From NCBI GenBank assembly GCA_965247375.1, contig CBDFHU010000145.1, positions 1-64,000 on the forward strand: 64,000 nt of DNA, written 5' to 3'. The stretch is from Arsenicibacter sp965247375. Lineage in GTDB: Bacteria > Bacteroidota > Bacteroidia > Cytophagales > Spirosomataceae. Below are positions 17,338 to 26,471 of this stretch, piece after piece (position 1 is the first letter of the stretch; each line of letters begins with the position of its first letter). The notes below the pieces were generated by a model. It saw only the letters and a list, made by a program, of their open reading frames with translations. It had not been told where the DNA came from and made no database searches. The position numbers were made by a program, and so were the translations under genes.

Positions 17338-17379
17338 GACAGAGGGCCGGTCTGCTTTTCAGCGAACCGGCCCTCTGTC
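17338..17379. terminator. Bidirectional hairpin between convergent genes
   Basis: GACAGAGGGCCGGT (17338-17351) pairs perfectly with ACCGGCCCTCTGTC (17366-17379). Strong 14-bp stem, with no long T-tract, between the thioredoxin-like and TPR genes. Confidence 0.8.
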
Positions 17380-17382
17380 TGT

Positions 17383-17934
17383 TTATTGATTAACCATTCC
17401 CCGCATAAAAGGTGGTTGCTGGAGCATATAGGCTGAATTTTCGTCGCCGAGCATAACGGCGCGGTTCAGGTCGCTTTCCGCCTGGGTATGCTGGCTGAGT
17501 TGTAACCTGGCAATGGCCCGCCAGCGATAAGCGTCGGGCTGTTCGTCGCGGAAGTGCCAGACCGCTTTGTCGAACTCCCGGAATGCGTCCTGATATTGTT
17601 CGACGGCATAATACGCAATGCCGCGGTCCAGGTAGCTGTCGGCCAGTGTATTATCGCGGTTCAGGGCCTGCGTCAGGTCGTAGATCGCCGAATAATAGTT
17701 CTGGTTTGCCAGCTGGCACTTTCCACGGAACGCGTAGGCCAGAGCCGATTTCGGATTTTGTCGGACGGCCTGGTTAAAATACGCGTATCCCTGCTCAAAC
17801 TCACGTTGTTGCAGCAAACGAATGCCTTCTTCAAAACGGACCCGGTCCTTATCGGCAGGGGTATCGTGATCCATTGTAAAGTACCGTATGACCAGGTAAA
17901 AGAAATAAAGCAAAAAAAACAGCGAGATTTCCAT
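17383..17934 (-). CDS. Membrane-anchored TPR protein
   Basis: 183 residues. One N-terminal membrane helix (SLFFLLYFFYLVIRYF), then about three to four tetratricopeptide repeats (FEQGYAYFNQAVRQNPKSAL, YYSAIYDLTQALNRDNTLAD, YQDAFREFDKAVWHF). A protein-protein interaction scaffold whose partner is unknown. Confidence 0.83.
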   Translation of the reverse strand: MEISLFFLLYFFYLVIRYFTMDHDTPADKDRVRFEEGIRLLQQREFEQGYAYFNQAVRQNPKSALAYAFRGKCQLANQNYYSAIYDLTQALNRDNTLADSYLDRGIAYYAVEQYQDAFREFDKAVWHFRDEQPDAYRWRAIARLQLSQHTQAESDLNRAVMLGDENSAYMLQQPPFMRGMVNQ

Positions 17935-18009
17935 ATGCGCGGTTAGCCAGGCATGCTTACGAAAATACGAATTTCAGTGCAATTGCAATTGCCAGCCAGA
18001 TGTCAGGCT

Positions 18010-18375
18010 TTATGCTGCGGTATTATTGTCGAGACTATCGCGTACCGCTTTGGGTAAACTTTTCCGGACAAGCTCATACGAGTGGTCAATCCATTCCCGT
18101 ACGTGGCTGTCGCGGATACCGCCGTCAACGATAACGGTGTTCCAGTGCTTTTTATTCATGTGATACCCCGGCTTAACCGCATCAAACTCCTCGCGAAGCT
18201 GCACAGCCAGTTCCGGATCACACTTCAGGTTAACCTGTACCGGCCGTGATTCGATATCGGTCAGGGCAAAAATTTTGCCACCGACTTTAAATACCAGTGT
18301 CGTTTCACCAAACGGAAATGATTCCGTAGCAGCCGGCCGGCTCAGGCAATAGTCACGCAGCGTTTCAATGTTCAT
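18010..18375 (-). CDS. MmcQ/YjbR family protein
   Basis: 121 residues from MNIETLRDYCLSRP. That start overlaps the stop of the upstream small gene by an ATGA, which favours it over the longer ORF. The family features are PFGETTLVFKVGGKIFAL, the QVNLKCDPELAVQLREEF segment and a C-terminal DHSYELVRKSLPK. This fold (CyaY-like DNA-binding) is often annotated as a DNA-binding protein, but its role is not established. Confidence 0.88.
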   Translation of the reverse strand: MNIETLRDYCLSRPAATESFPFGETTLVFKVGGKIFALTDIESRPVQVNLKCDPELAVQLREEFDAVKPGYHMNKKHWNTVIVDGGIRDSHVREWIDHSYELVRKSLPKAVRDSLDNNTAA

Positions 18376-18560
18376 CGGGTGCAGGCTCTGACAATCATGA
18401 CCACCAGACAAAACAGGAACATCACAATCGAAATCCGGTTGATGCCGTGCATCATGCGCAGGTTCTGACTTGTGGGTGCGTTCGGGTCCGGTTTCCGGAA
18501 CACCCGGATAAAATAACTGAATACCGGACCAATCTTGAAATAATCTATGAATCTGTTCAT
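18372..18560 (-). CDS. Small single-pass membrane protein (DUF6728-like)
   Basis: 62 residues: a conserved-looking N-terminal part (MNRFIDYFKIGPVFSYFIR), a basic loop, then one C-terminal membrane helix (ISIVMFLFCLVVMIV). It overlaps the MmcQ start codon by four bases (ATGA), a sign of translational coupling and that the short ORF is real. The shape fits DUF6728-type proteins of Cytophagales as I remember them. Function unknown. It starts 24 bases before the ispG coding region ends on the shared minus strand order, so it may be a separate small unit with MmcQ. Confidence 0.7.
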   Translation of the reverse strand: MNRFIDYFKIGPVFSYFIRVFRKPDPNAPTSQNLRMMHGINRISIVMFLFCLVVMIVRACTR

Positions 18561-18584
18561 CGTAAACGAATCTATACTATGAAA

Positions 18585-20588
18585 CTATATTTCAGCGGCA
18601 ACGGGTTCCAGCCAGCGGCCATCTTCCCGGATCAGCTCGATCAGGTCGTCTACAGCGCGGTCGGCCGGTACTGATTTTTTGATCACCTGCTGCCCTCGGT
18701 ACAACGCAATTTTGTCGCGGCCAATGCCCACATACCCGTAATCGGCATCGGCCATTTCGCCCGGCCCGTTCACAATGCAGCCCATGATACCGATTTTAAC
18801 TCCTTTCAGGTGGTCGGTCCGCTGCCGGATTTTGGCTGTAGTCTCCTGCAGATCGAACAGCGTACGCCCACACGACGGGCAGGAAATGTATTCGGTTTTG
18901 GTAATCCGTGTCCGCGCCGCCTGTAAAATGCCGAAATCAATGCTGTTATTGCGTTTCCGGTCATCGGCAGTCGTATCGGCGGTACTTGTCAGCATTACGC
19001 CATCGCCGAAGCCATCTACCAGCAAACCGCCAAAGTCGGTGGCGGCATAGAGCGTTAGGTTATCATCAGAAGCATGCGCAAAACCACGAACCAGCACTAC
19101 CGGTACCGTAATCGCCTGATTGACCAGTTCGATGAACAACCGGCGCAGGGCAGGCATGGCATGCGTGTTTGCCGTTTGTGCCATTAAGACCACTTGCTGA
19201 TCCTGCTTTACCGCATCCAGTAATGGCTGCGAAACCGTTTCCGGCGAAATACGGACAAACGTAAGCCGTGGGTGCAGGGCGTCTTTTCCGGCGTTCAGGT
19301 ACTCACTTTCCGTTAATAACGGAAAGCAATTCTGCTGATCGGCTGATTGCTGCCATACGGCGTAATCCTGAATTTCTTTCAGACCGTTGGGTAACATGAA
19401 GGCCGCCGGCGTGGCACCGGTATAAATGTAATCGGCGCCCAGGTCGTTCATCCGCCACTTATCAGGAACCGGCAGGTAAAAATGCCCGATTGATTTAAGG
19501 TCGTCATGTTCCGTAACCGGCTGATGACTGAAATCGGCTACCACGCGGGGTACGTTACTACCCCCAAAGTTTGCAACTTCGTGCGTAATCCGCCGACTGT
19601 ACTGAAACGGATTGTACGGAAGCGCTGACGTAACCGGCGCAATAGGCTGAGCGGTTGCAGACCGGTGCGTATATCGGTTGATGAGGGCCTTGCAGACCGG
19701 CACTTCAAACTCCGGTTCTTCGGTCAGTGAAACCCGGACCGTGTCGCCCAGGCCGTCTTCGAGCAGTGTTCCGATGCCAACGGCTGATTTGATACGGCCG
19801 TCTTCGGCTTCGCCGGCCTCGGTTACCCCGAGGTGCAGCGGATACGGCTTCATGCCTTCTTCGGCAAGCCGTTGGACCAGCAGCCGGTAGGCCTGAACCA
19901 TCACCTGCGGGTTCGACGACTTCATCGATAGCACAATATTATAGTAGTTCTCGTCTTCGCAGATACGCAGGAACTCCAGGGCCGATTCGACCATCCCAAC
20001 CGGCGTATCGCCGTAACGGCTCAGAATCCGGTCCGACAGGGAGCCGTGGTTGGTGCCAATCCGCATGGCCGTACCGTATTCCTTGCAGATCCGGACCAGC
20101 GGCAGAAATTTATCGCGGATACGTTCCAGCTCGGCGGCATAGGATGCATCGGTATAGTCGATGTGCTCGAACCGTTTCCGGTCGGCATAGTTACCCGGAT
20201 TGATCCGGACTTTTTCAACAATCCGTGCGGCCAGTTCGGCGGCGTTCGGCGTAAAATGAATATCAGCGACAAGCGGGGTATTGTATCCGCGCACGCGCAG
20301 TTCTTTGCGGATATTTTCAAGATTCTGCGCTTCCTTTACGCTGGGTGCCGTGATCCTGACATACTCGCAACCGGCGTCGATCATCCGGATACATTGCTCC
20401 ACAGAGCCTAAGGTATCCATGGTATCAACGGTCGTCATCGACTGGACCCGGATCGGAAAATCAGAGCCAAGCGGTATGTCGCCAACGGAAACCGTGACCG
20501 TTTTCCGGCGACTATATTCGGTAAGTGAGGGGGCGTAAAGAGCGGGAATGAGTGCCTCGGCGGGCGATGTCAACAATGTGTCGGGCAT
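18585..20588 (-). CDS. ispG: 4-hydroxy-3-methylbut-2-enyl diphosphate synthase, long form (IspG/GcpE)
   Basis: 667 residues, the long three-domain version seen in Bacteroidota, Chlamydiae and plants, against about 370 in Escherichia coli. The N-terminal TIM barrel starts TVTVSVGDIPLGSDFPIRVQ with SMTTVDT. A large insert domain (about residues 300-560) precedes the [4Fe-4S] domain, which has CPSCGRTLFDLQ and GIMGCIVNGPGEMADADYGY in the last 100 residues. It catalyses the reductive dehydration of MEcPP to HMBPP in the non-mevalonate isoprenoid pathway. Preceded by the MFS gene on the same strand but separated by a terminator hairpin. Confidence 0.96.
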   Translation of the reverse strand: MPDTLLTSPAEALIPALYAPSLTEYSRRKTVTVSVGDIPLGSDFPIRVQSMTTVDTMDTLGSVEQCIRMIDAGCEYVRITAPSVKEAQNLENIRKELRVRGYNTPLVADIHFTPNAAELAARIVEKVRINPGNYADRKRFEHIDYTDASYAAELERIRDKFLPLVRICKEYGTAMRIGTNHGSLSDRILSRYGDTPVGMVESALEFLRICEDENYYNIVLSMKSSNPQVMVQAYRLLVQRLAEEGMKPYPLHLGVTEAGEAEDGRIKSAVGIGTLLEDGLGDTVRVSLTEEPEFEVPVCKALINRYTHRSATAQPIAPVTSALPYNPFQYSRRITHEVANFGGSNVPRVVADFSHQPVTEHDDLKSIGHFYLPVPDKWRMNDLGADYIYTGATPAAFMLPNGLKEIQDYAVWQQSADQQNCFPLLTESEYLNAGKDALHPRLTFVRISPETVSQPLLDAVKQDQQVVLMAQTANTHAMPALRRLFIELVNQAITVPVVLVRGFAHASDDNLTLYAATDFGGLLVDGFGDGVMLTSTADTTADDRKRNNSIDFGILQAARTRITKTEYISCPSCGRTLFDLQETTAKIRQRTDHLKGVKIGIMGCIVNGPGEMADADYGYVGIGRDKIALYRGQQVIKKSVPADRAVDDLIELIREDGRWLEPVAAEI

Positions 20589-20708
20589 ACCTAACAGAAC
20601 CAGGTTCGTTATCCGGCAAAGGTACGGAAAAAGCCGAAGCTAAGCGGTATTCTGGTCTAGATGTAAAACCCGGATCTGTTGGGAATTGTTCGGGAGCGGA
20701 GGGGAGAA

Positions 20709-20750
20709 CTTCGCGGAAACAGCGGGCATCGGCTCACTGTTTCCGCGAAG
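20709..20750 (-). terminator. Hairpin downstream of the sugar MFS gene
   Basis: CTTCGCGGAAACAG (20709-20722) pairs with CTGTTTCCGCGAAG (20737-20750), a 14-bp perfect stem, 8 bases after the MFS stop on the minus strand. No T-tract is obvious. Confidence 0.75.
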
Positions 20751-20757
20751 GAGAAGC

Positions 20758-21972
20758 TTACCAGCGGGTCTTTTTGTAGCCGGCCAGCGAATAATATAAA
20801 ATAACGCCAAACAGCGGCAGCAGGAGCGCGTAGGCATTCTTAAACTCAGTAACGTCGGTCAGGTAACCGTGTACCAGCGGTAAAACGGCACCTCCTGAAA
20901 TACCCATAATCAGTAGGGCAGAGCCGATTTTCGTGAAAGGTCCGAGGCGGTTCAGGGCCAGCGGCCACACGGCCGGCCAGATTGGTGCAATGGCAAAACC
21001 CATCAGCGCAATGCAAAGGATTGAATAAAAGCCGCTTGTCAACAGGGCACCGACCGTAAGCACGATGGCCAGGACCGAACCGAAGCGTAGTGCCGTTGTC
21101 TGGGAAATATACTTCGGAATCAGCACGATACCCAGCAGGTAACCGGCCAGCAAACCGGCCAGCGTGTAGGACGTAAAGTGCTTGGCTTCATCATTGGAGA
21201 AACCGATGGCCGTACCGTAGTTGATAATGGTATCACCGGCAATTACTTCGGCGCCCACATAGCAGAACAGAGCCAGTACGCCCAGTACCAGGTTCGGGAA
21301 CTGCCATACGCTGGTATACGTCGATTTTTCGCTGGCAGTATCGTCATCGTCTTGCTCCTCAGATACTTCCGGCAGGGTTGAGAAGCGAATCAGGAGAGCC
21401 AGTACAACCAGCACCCCGGTCAAAATCAGGTAAGGCGTCACCACCTTGTCGAGATTGGCCGAGCCGCTGCTTAACAGGATGCCGCCGAATACCAGCTGAC
21501 TACAGATACCGGCCAGTTTGTTGGCAACCCCCATGAAACTGATCCGCTGGGCTGCACTTTCGCGGGGACCAAGGATCGTGACATAAGGGTTCGAAGCCGT
21601 CTGGAGCACTGTCAGACCGATACCGATCAGGAACAGACCCACAAGGAAGAGCGGATACGAAACCACTTTGGCCGCCGGTACGAAAATCAGAGTCCCAATA
21701 GCCATTGTCAGTAAACCGATGGACATCCCGTTTTTAAAGCCCGTCTTTTTCAACACCGCCGACGACGGAATGGCCATCAGGGTGTAGGAAATAAAGAACG
21801 CAAACGCCACCAGGTTCGACTGTAGGTTGTTGAGGCTGAACGCCTGTTTGAAAAACGTGATTAACACGCTGTTCACCCACGTGACAAAACCGAAAATAAA
21901 AAATAATGCACCGATAATCATCAGCGGCCCGATGTAGCTGGTGCTGGTTTGAGGTTTTGGAGCTGAAACCAT
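20758..21972 (-). CDS. Sugar MFS transporter (FucP/GluP-like)
   Basis: 404 residues, about 12 membrane helices. The FucP-type start is IIGALFFIFGFVTWVNSVLI, followed by NNLQSNLVAFAFFISYTLMA and the conserved LQTASNPYVTILGPRESAAQ. It matches the glucose/galactose/fucose:H+ symporter branch. An acidic loop (EEQDDDDTASEK) separates the two halves near residue 205-216. It imports a monosaccharide into the cytoplasm. Nearby DUF1080 and GMC genes suggest a shared role in sugar uptake, but this is context only. Confidence 0.88.
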   Translation of the reverse strand: MVSAPKPQTSTSYIGPLMIIGALFFIFGFVTWVNSVLITFFKQAFSLNNLQSNLVAFAFFISYTLMAIPSSAVLKKTGFKNGMSIGLLTMAIGTLIFVPAAKVVSYPLFLVGLFLIGIGLTVLQTASNPYVTILGPRESAAQRISFMGVANKLAGICSQLVFGGILLSSGSANLDKVVTPYLILTGVLVVLALLIRFSTLPEVSEEQDDDDTASEKSTYTSVWQFPNLVLGVLALFCYVGAEVIAGDTIINYGTAIGFSNDEAKHFTSYTLAGLLAGYLLGIVLIPKYISQTTALRFGSVLAIVLTVGALLTSGFYSILCIALMGFAIAPIWPAVWPLALNRLGPFTKIGSALLIMGISGGAVLPLVHGYLTDVTEFKNAYALLLPLFGVILYYSLAGYKKTRW

Positions 21973-22052
21973 TTCAGATTAAGTAATTGAGTACGTTGAT
22001 TTAAAAATACGTCGAAATGAAACCATGAAAATACAGGATTCCGACGGTATTA

Positions 22053-22730
22053 TCACTGCAACGCCCCAATAATCGTTGGTCGCCGGGCTTTTAACAGAAT
22101 AGTTACCATGTTAAAGGTCTCGCCGGCAATACCATGTGCCGGTTCTTCTTCTTTGATAACTGATTCAATCAGAAAGCCCTCTCCGGCGACCAGATCCGTC
22201 AAATCGGCTGAGTCGTAGAGATGAAAACCGTATTGCGTAAACGGGAGCAGCTGCATGCTGGATTTAGTACGGATTGCAAGCAGTAAAAGGCCATCGGGCT
22301 TCAATACCCGCATGATTTCCTGTAACTCCACGGCGGGGGCCTCCCAGAAATAGATGGTATTGATGGTAATGATTTTATCAAATGTATGATCGGGAAAGGG
22401 CAGTTTATCGGCGGTTGCCTGCTGAAACCGGGCGCGGCCGGCGTCGACCAGGTCCTGATTCAGGGTTGTTGCTTCAGCAACCATCGTTTCCGAAAAATCG
22501 CAGCCGTCGCAGGTCGCCGTGGGCTGACCGGCCAGCAAGTCCGGCGTAAAATGCCCGTTCCCCATACCGATTTCCAGTAAGCGCTCACCGCGTTGCAGGT
22601 CGAGATGGCGCATCGTCAGCTCGTACATAAAGGCGTTGCTCCGGTTCATTTTCTGGCCGACTTCGCGACCCATTCCGCCTTCGGGCTGCCGCAGCTGGCG
22701 GGCAACTTCCTGAAAATCGATATGACTCAT
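22053..22730 (-). CDS. Class I SAM-dependent methyltransferase (UbiE-like)
   Basis: 225 residues. The SAM site is RLLEIGMGNGHFTPDLLAG (near 56-74), followed by CDFSETMVAEA and a motif IV region FDKIITINTIYFWEAPA. The substrate is unknown. It lies 14 bases downstream of the DUF1080 gene in the same direction, so the two probably share a transcript. Confidence 0.87.
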   Translation of the reverse strand: MSHIDFQEVARQLRQPEGGMGREVGQKMNRSNAFMYELTMRHLDLQRGERLLEIGMGNGHFTPDLLAGQPTATCDGCDFSETMVAEATTLNQDLVDAGRARFQQATADKLPFPDHTFDKIITINTIYFWEAPAVELQEIMRVLKPDGLLLLAIRTKSSMQLLPFTQYGFHLYDSADLTDLVAGEGFLIESVIKEEEPAHGIAGETFNMVTILLKARRPTIIGALQ

Positions 22731-22744
22731 GTTGTTGTGGTTAG

Positions 22745-23632
22745 TTATCTCCGGAATTTACAGGCCGAAGGATCATGTTTGACGTAATACGATTTGTAAT
22801 TGACCGCTTTGGGGTTCTTACAGCCTTTCAGGTTCAGCAGTTCAATGCCACGAAAATCAATGGCATGGCTTTCGGCCTGCAGGGCGATGTAACCTTCCTT
22901 CAACTGTGTATTCAGCTTTGGTGCCCAGGTACCGGCATCGGCGATATTCATCATCTTCCGGAAATCGCCGTCGAGCGTACCACCGATGCGGATATTCTGA
23001 TAGGCCAGAACCGTGTCGCCTTCGATGAGGTGATAGACCACCGAGTCGCCCAGAACGATCGCTTCTGCTTTAACCCACTGATCCCCGTCATAGGTTTTAG
23101 AATCTGAGTCGATGCAATGCGCGTTGGCAAATTTTCCGTTCATGTCGACAATGGTACCGGGTGAGCAGAGGTTGCCGGTATGGCGCGTGCCTTTGCCCAG
23201 ACCGCCCAGCAGTTGCATCTCCAGCGAAACCGGAAAATGCTGCTCAAAGGTCAGGCTTGCTGCTGACTGCGAATGAAACATGATGCCGCTGTTGCGCACG
23301 TTCCAGTTGGCGCCGCCGGGCACCTGGGCTCCCTGAAAGCGGTATTCGAACCGGATGCGGTAATGGGAGTAAGGCGTTTTGTAATAGATGTGACCGTACT
23401 TATCATTGAATTTGTCGTATTCCTTATAGCTGACCCGCAGCATGTTGTCTTCGACCAGGAAGGTATTCTTGTAGTTGTCGTTGAGGGGTTGATTGGCGAT
23501 TTTAATGTCCCAGCCGGTGAGGTCTTTGCCGTTGAAGAGCGACTGCCATTCTTCTTTCTTCGGATTTGACTGAGCAAAAAGTGCAGAAAGGCTGAGGCAG
23601 GACAGAATAAGTGACAAAAATGATTTTTTCAT
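22745..23632 (-). CDS. DUF1080 protein (3-keto-disaccharide hydrolase family)
   Basis: 295 residues with a signal peptide (MKKSFLSLILSCLSLSALFA). The concanavalin-like DUF1080 domain starts EEWQSLFNGKDLTGW and has the family blocks YGHIYYKTPYSHYRIRFEYR, NSGIMFHSQ and YIALQAESHAIDFRGIELL. The C-terminal Cys-containing tail (GCKNPKAVNYKSYYVKHDPS) is common in Cytophagales members. The family cleaves or hydrates 3-keto-glycosides. It is divergent from the GMC dehydrogenase pair that could make such 3-keto sugars, which supports a joint pathway. The palindrome at 23722-23739 lies between them. Confidence 0.88.
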   Translation of the reverse strand: MKKSFLSLILSCLSLSALFAQSNPKKEEWQSLFNGKDLTGWDIKIANQPLNDNYKNTFLVEDNMLRVSYKEYDKFNDKYGHIYYKTPYSHYRIRFEYRFQGAQVPGGANWNVRNSGIMFHSQSAASLTFEQHFPVSLEMQLLGGLGKGTRHTGNLCSPGTIVDMNGKFANAHCIDSDSKTYDGDQWVKAEAIVLGDSVVYHLIEGDTVLAYQNIRIGGTLDGDFRKMMNIADAGTWAPKLNTQLKEGYIALQAESHAIDFRGIELLNLKGCKNPKAVNYKSYYVKHDPSACKFRR

Positions 23633-23721
23633 AGAATAAAATGGAGTAATTTGGTAGGTCGAACCATTTCAGGTTTGCCCGCAGGTGAGACGATAAAGTA
23701 AGTAAACCGCTGAAATATTTG

Positions 23722-23739
23722 TCTTATAAGCGTATAAGA
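23722..23739. promoter_or_regulatory. Candidate operator in the divergent sugar-oxidation promoter region
   Basis: TCTTATA, AGCG, TATAAGA: a perfect 7-4-7 inverted repeat between the divergent DUF1080 and dehydrogenase genes. A TTTG (-33-like) ends at 23721, directly before it. Size and place fit a repressor/activator site; the regulator is not in this window. Confidence 0.45.
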
Positions 23740-23767
23740 GTCGATCACATTTTAAATCTACTTTACC

Positions 23768-24403
23768 TTGAACAGAAGAGATGCCTTACAACGGGTAGCG
23801 TTGTTGATGGGCAGTACGCTGTCTGCCCCAACCATGGCGGCTATCCTGCGCGAGCCGGGTAAAGCTGCCCCGTCCGCTTTTTCTCTGACGGCCGATCAGC
23901 AAACCATGCTGGCTGATATTGCCGAAACCATCATTCCGACAACCACAACGCCGGGGGCGAAAGCGGCCGGTGTCGGTCCGTTTATCGAACTGATGGTGAA
24001 AGACTGTTATAGCCCGGAACAACAGGATCATTTCCGCAAAGGGCTGGATGCAGTGGATGAAGCAAGCCGTAAAGCACATAGCAAGCCGTTTGTATCTTTA
24101 TCGAATGAGCAGAAGCATGCCATTCTGACGCAGTTCGAAACGGCTGCCGAAGAGGAGGCCAAAGCCAGCCGCCAGGCGGCAAAGGCAAAAGATGTGGATG
24201 CCGAAACCGGACAGATTAAGGAAGAGAAAAAGAAAAAGTCGGATCCGCCGGTGCCGTTCTTCTCCCTGACTAAGGAATTAACCTTGCTGGGGTATTTCTC
24301 GTCCGAAATCGGAGCGACCAAAGCGCTGCGGTATATCGCGATTCCGGGCCGCTATGAAGGTTGCGTGAAATACGAAAAGGGCCAGAAAGCCTGGGCTACC
24401 TAG
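23768..24403 (+). CDS. Gluconate 2-dehydrogenase subunit 3-like protein (GMC partner)
   Basis: 211 residues from a TTG start. The twin-arginine signal (NRRDALQRVALLMGSTLSAP) begins at residue 2, so a later ATG would remove it. The mature protein has the subunit-3 pattern: LTADQQTMLADIAETIIPTT, PGAKAAGVGPFIELMVKDCY, and the end LLGYFSSEIGATKALRYIAI. A Lys/Glu-rich insert (about residues 135-158) is unusual and probably disordered. The small subunit is needed for export and stability of the large GMC dehydrogenase, which follows 65 bases downstream. Confidence 0.87.
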   Translation: MNRRDALQRVALLMGSTLSAPTMAAILREPGKAAPSAFSLTADQQTMLADIAETIIPTTTTPGAKAAGVGPFIELMVKDCYSPEQQDHFRKGLDAVDEASRKAHSKPFVSLSNEQKHAILTQFETAAEEEAKASRQAAKAKDVDAETGQIKEEKKKKSDPPVPFFSLTKELTLLGYFSSEIGATKALRYIAIPGRYEGCVKYEKGQKAWAT

Positions 24404-24468
24404 CCTGACCGGGGTTCGGATTACCCCGCCAACCGTACGTTCAGACAACCCCCTTTAACTACAGAAAC

Positions 24469-26187
24469 ATGTACCTTAATATAGATGCCAAAAAAGCCGC
24501 GACCTATGATGCCATTGTGGTAGGGTCGGGTATTTCCGGCGGCTGGGCTGCCAAAGAATTAACCGAAAAAGGCCTGCGGGTGCTGATGCTGGAACGCGGC
24601 CGCGACCTGAAACACGTATCCGGCTACGAAACAGCCATGAAAGATCCGTGGGAGTTTCTGCACCGCAGCCGTGTGGATAACATTGCGCGGGAAGAATACT
24701 GGGCCAGCGTCCGGACGGGTTATACCGCCAACGAACCAACCCGCTATCTGTTCGAAAACGACAAGGAAAACCCATATCTGGAAAAACGCCCGTTCGACTG
24801 GATTCGCGGTTATCACCTTGGTGGCCGCTCGCTGATGTGGGGTCGCCAGAGCTACCGCTTCAATGAACGCGATTTTACGGCTAACCTCGAAGACGGCCAC
24901 GGCGCTGACTGGCCGATACGGTACAAGGATATCGCTCCGTGGTATTCCTACGTAGAGCGGTTTGTCGGGGTTTCGGGGCAGAAAGAAGGCCTTGATGTGT
25001 TGCCGGATGGTGAGTTCCTGAAGCCGATGGACATGAACTGCGCTGAGAAAAAAGTAAAATCAGCGATTGAAACCCATTTCCCCGGCCGCCACATGACCAT
25101 CGGCCGTCCGGCGATCCTGACGTCGCCGACCAAAATCCATACGGATCTGGGCCGCGCACAATGCCAGTCGCGGAACCTGTGCAGCCGGGGCTGTCCGTTC
25201 GGGGCCTACTTCAGTACGCAGTCAGCTACTCTGCCGGCCGCTGCCAAAACCGGCCGTCTGACTATTGTTACGGATAAGATTGCGTACGAAGTTATTTTCG
25301 ACGACAAGCTGAATAAAGCGGTTGGGGTCCGTGTGATCGATCAGAACACGAAACAACACCACGAATATTACGCGAAGATTCTGTTCCTGAACGCCTCGGC
25401 CATTAATACGGCCTGGATTATGATGCAGTCGACGTCGAAGCGCTTCCCGAACGGTCTGGGCAATGACTCCGATCAGCTGGGCCGCAACATCATGGACCAC
25501 CACCTGAATGCCGGTGCGTCGGGTGAGTTCGAAGGCATGGAGGACAGCTATTACTACGGCCGTCGCGGCAATGGTATTTATATTCCCCGGTTTGCCAACT
25601 GGGGGAATGACAACAAACGTGATTTCGTCCGTGGCTTCGGTTACCAGGGTGGTGGCAGCCGCCAGGGCTGGGAGCGCGGTGCCGGTATGAAAGGCTTCGG
25701 CGCCGACTTTAAAGAAGCCCTGACCGAACCAGGCAAGTGGACCTTCAACATCGGGGGTTTCGGAGAGACTCTGCCGGATTCGAATAACCGGATGCGGTTA
25801 TCCGGCCAGAAAGATAAGTGGGGTCTGCCGGTCATTGAGTTTGACTCGGGCTGGGGTGAAAACGCGCAGCGCATGCGGATTGCGATGATGAACGAAGCCG
25901 CAAACATGCTGGAAGCAGCCGGTGCCAAAAACATTAAAACCCGCAATGACCTGACCAAAAACCCGGGCATCGGTATCCACGAAATGGGAACTGCCCGCAT
26001 GGGACGCGACCCGAAAACGTCGGTACTGAACGGCAATAATCAGGTCTGGGGCGCTAAAAACGTGTTTGTAACCGACGGCGCAGCTATGGCTTCATCGTCT
26101 TGTGTAAACCCTTCACTTACTTATATGGCACTGACGGCAAGAGCCGCAGATTTTGCAGTGAGAGAGTTGAAAAAACAGAATTTGTAA
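24469..26187 (+). CDS. GMC-family FAD sugar dehydrogenase
   Basis: 572 residues. The FAD Rossmann motif is AIVVGSGISGGWAAKEL (16-32), followed by VLMLERGRD; the GGRSLMWGRQSYR block contacts FAD; CSRGCPFGAYFSTQ is a Cys-rich segment seen in this branch. The C-terminal catalytic region has HEMGTARMGRDP and SCVNPSLTYMALTARAAD (active His and Asn). No signal of its own: it is probably carried through Tat by the preceding subunit. Such enzymes oxidise sugars or glycosides, often at C3, passing electrons to a cytochrome c, which is not in this window. Confidence 0.9.
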   Translation: MYLNIDAKKAATYDAIVVGSGISGGWAAKELTEKGLRVLMLERGRDLKHVSGYETAMKDPWEFLHRSRVDNIAREEYWASVRTGYTANEPTRYLFENDKENPYLEKRPFDWIRGYHLGGRSLMWGRQSYRFNERDFTANLEDGHGADWPIRYKDIAPWYSYVERFVGVSGQKEGLDVLPDGEFLKPMDMNCAEKKVKSAIETHFPGRHMTIGRPAILTSPTKIHTDLGRAQCQSRNLCSRGCPFGAYFSTQSATLPAAAKTGRLTIVTDKIAYEVIFDDKLNKAVGVRVIDQNTKQHHEYYAKILFLNASAINTAWIMMQSTSKRFPNGLGNDSDQLGRNIMDHHLNAGASGEFEGMEDSYYYGRRGNGIYIPRFANWGNDNKRDFVRGFGYQGGGSRQGWERGAGMKGFGADFKEALTEPGKWTFNIGGFGETLPDSNNRMRLSGQKDKWGLPVIEFDSGWGENAQRMRIAMMNEAANMLEAAGAKNIKTRNDLTKNPGIGIHEMGTARMGRDPKTSVLNGNNQVWGAKNVFVTDGAAMASSSCVNPSLTYMALTARAADFAVRELKKQNL

Positions 26188-26206
26188 TATTATTTAATCA
26201 TTTTTT

Positions 26207-26239
26207 AAAAAAGGGATGCAAAAATTGCATCCCTTTTTT
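26207..26239 (+). terminator. Terminator of the GMC dehydrogenase operon
   Basis: AAAAAAGGGATGCAA, a 3-base loop, then TTGCATCCCTTTTTT: a perfect 15-bp stem ending in a T-run, 20 bases after the stop. Confidence 0.93.
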
Positions 26240-26471
26240 AATGTCTTACTCTTTGGTTTATAGTGTTGATTTACAGTGTTTTGTGTGGCTACATTGTGTG
26301 TTATTATACTGTTAAGTATGTGTGCAATCTTTACAGAAAATGCAGATTTTTTGACAAACATTAAAAAGTGATGAGTAGGTACAGTGAAGTGGTTGGTTTA
26401 TTAATAAATAATCTTCTTATCGCTCAATTGTTAATAAACCTAAACTGCCGGTTAGCCGGCAACCCAAGCTT

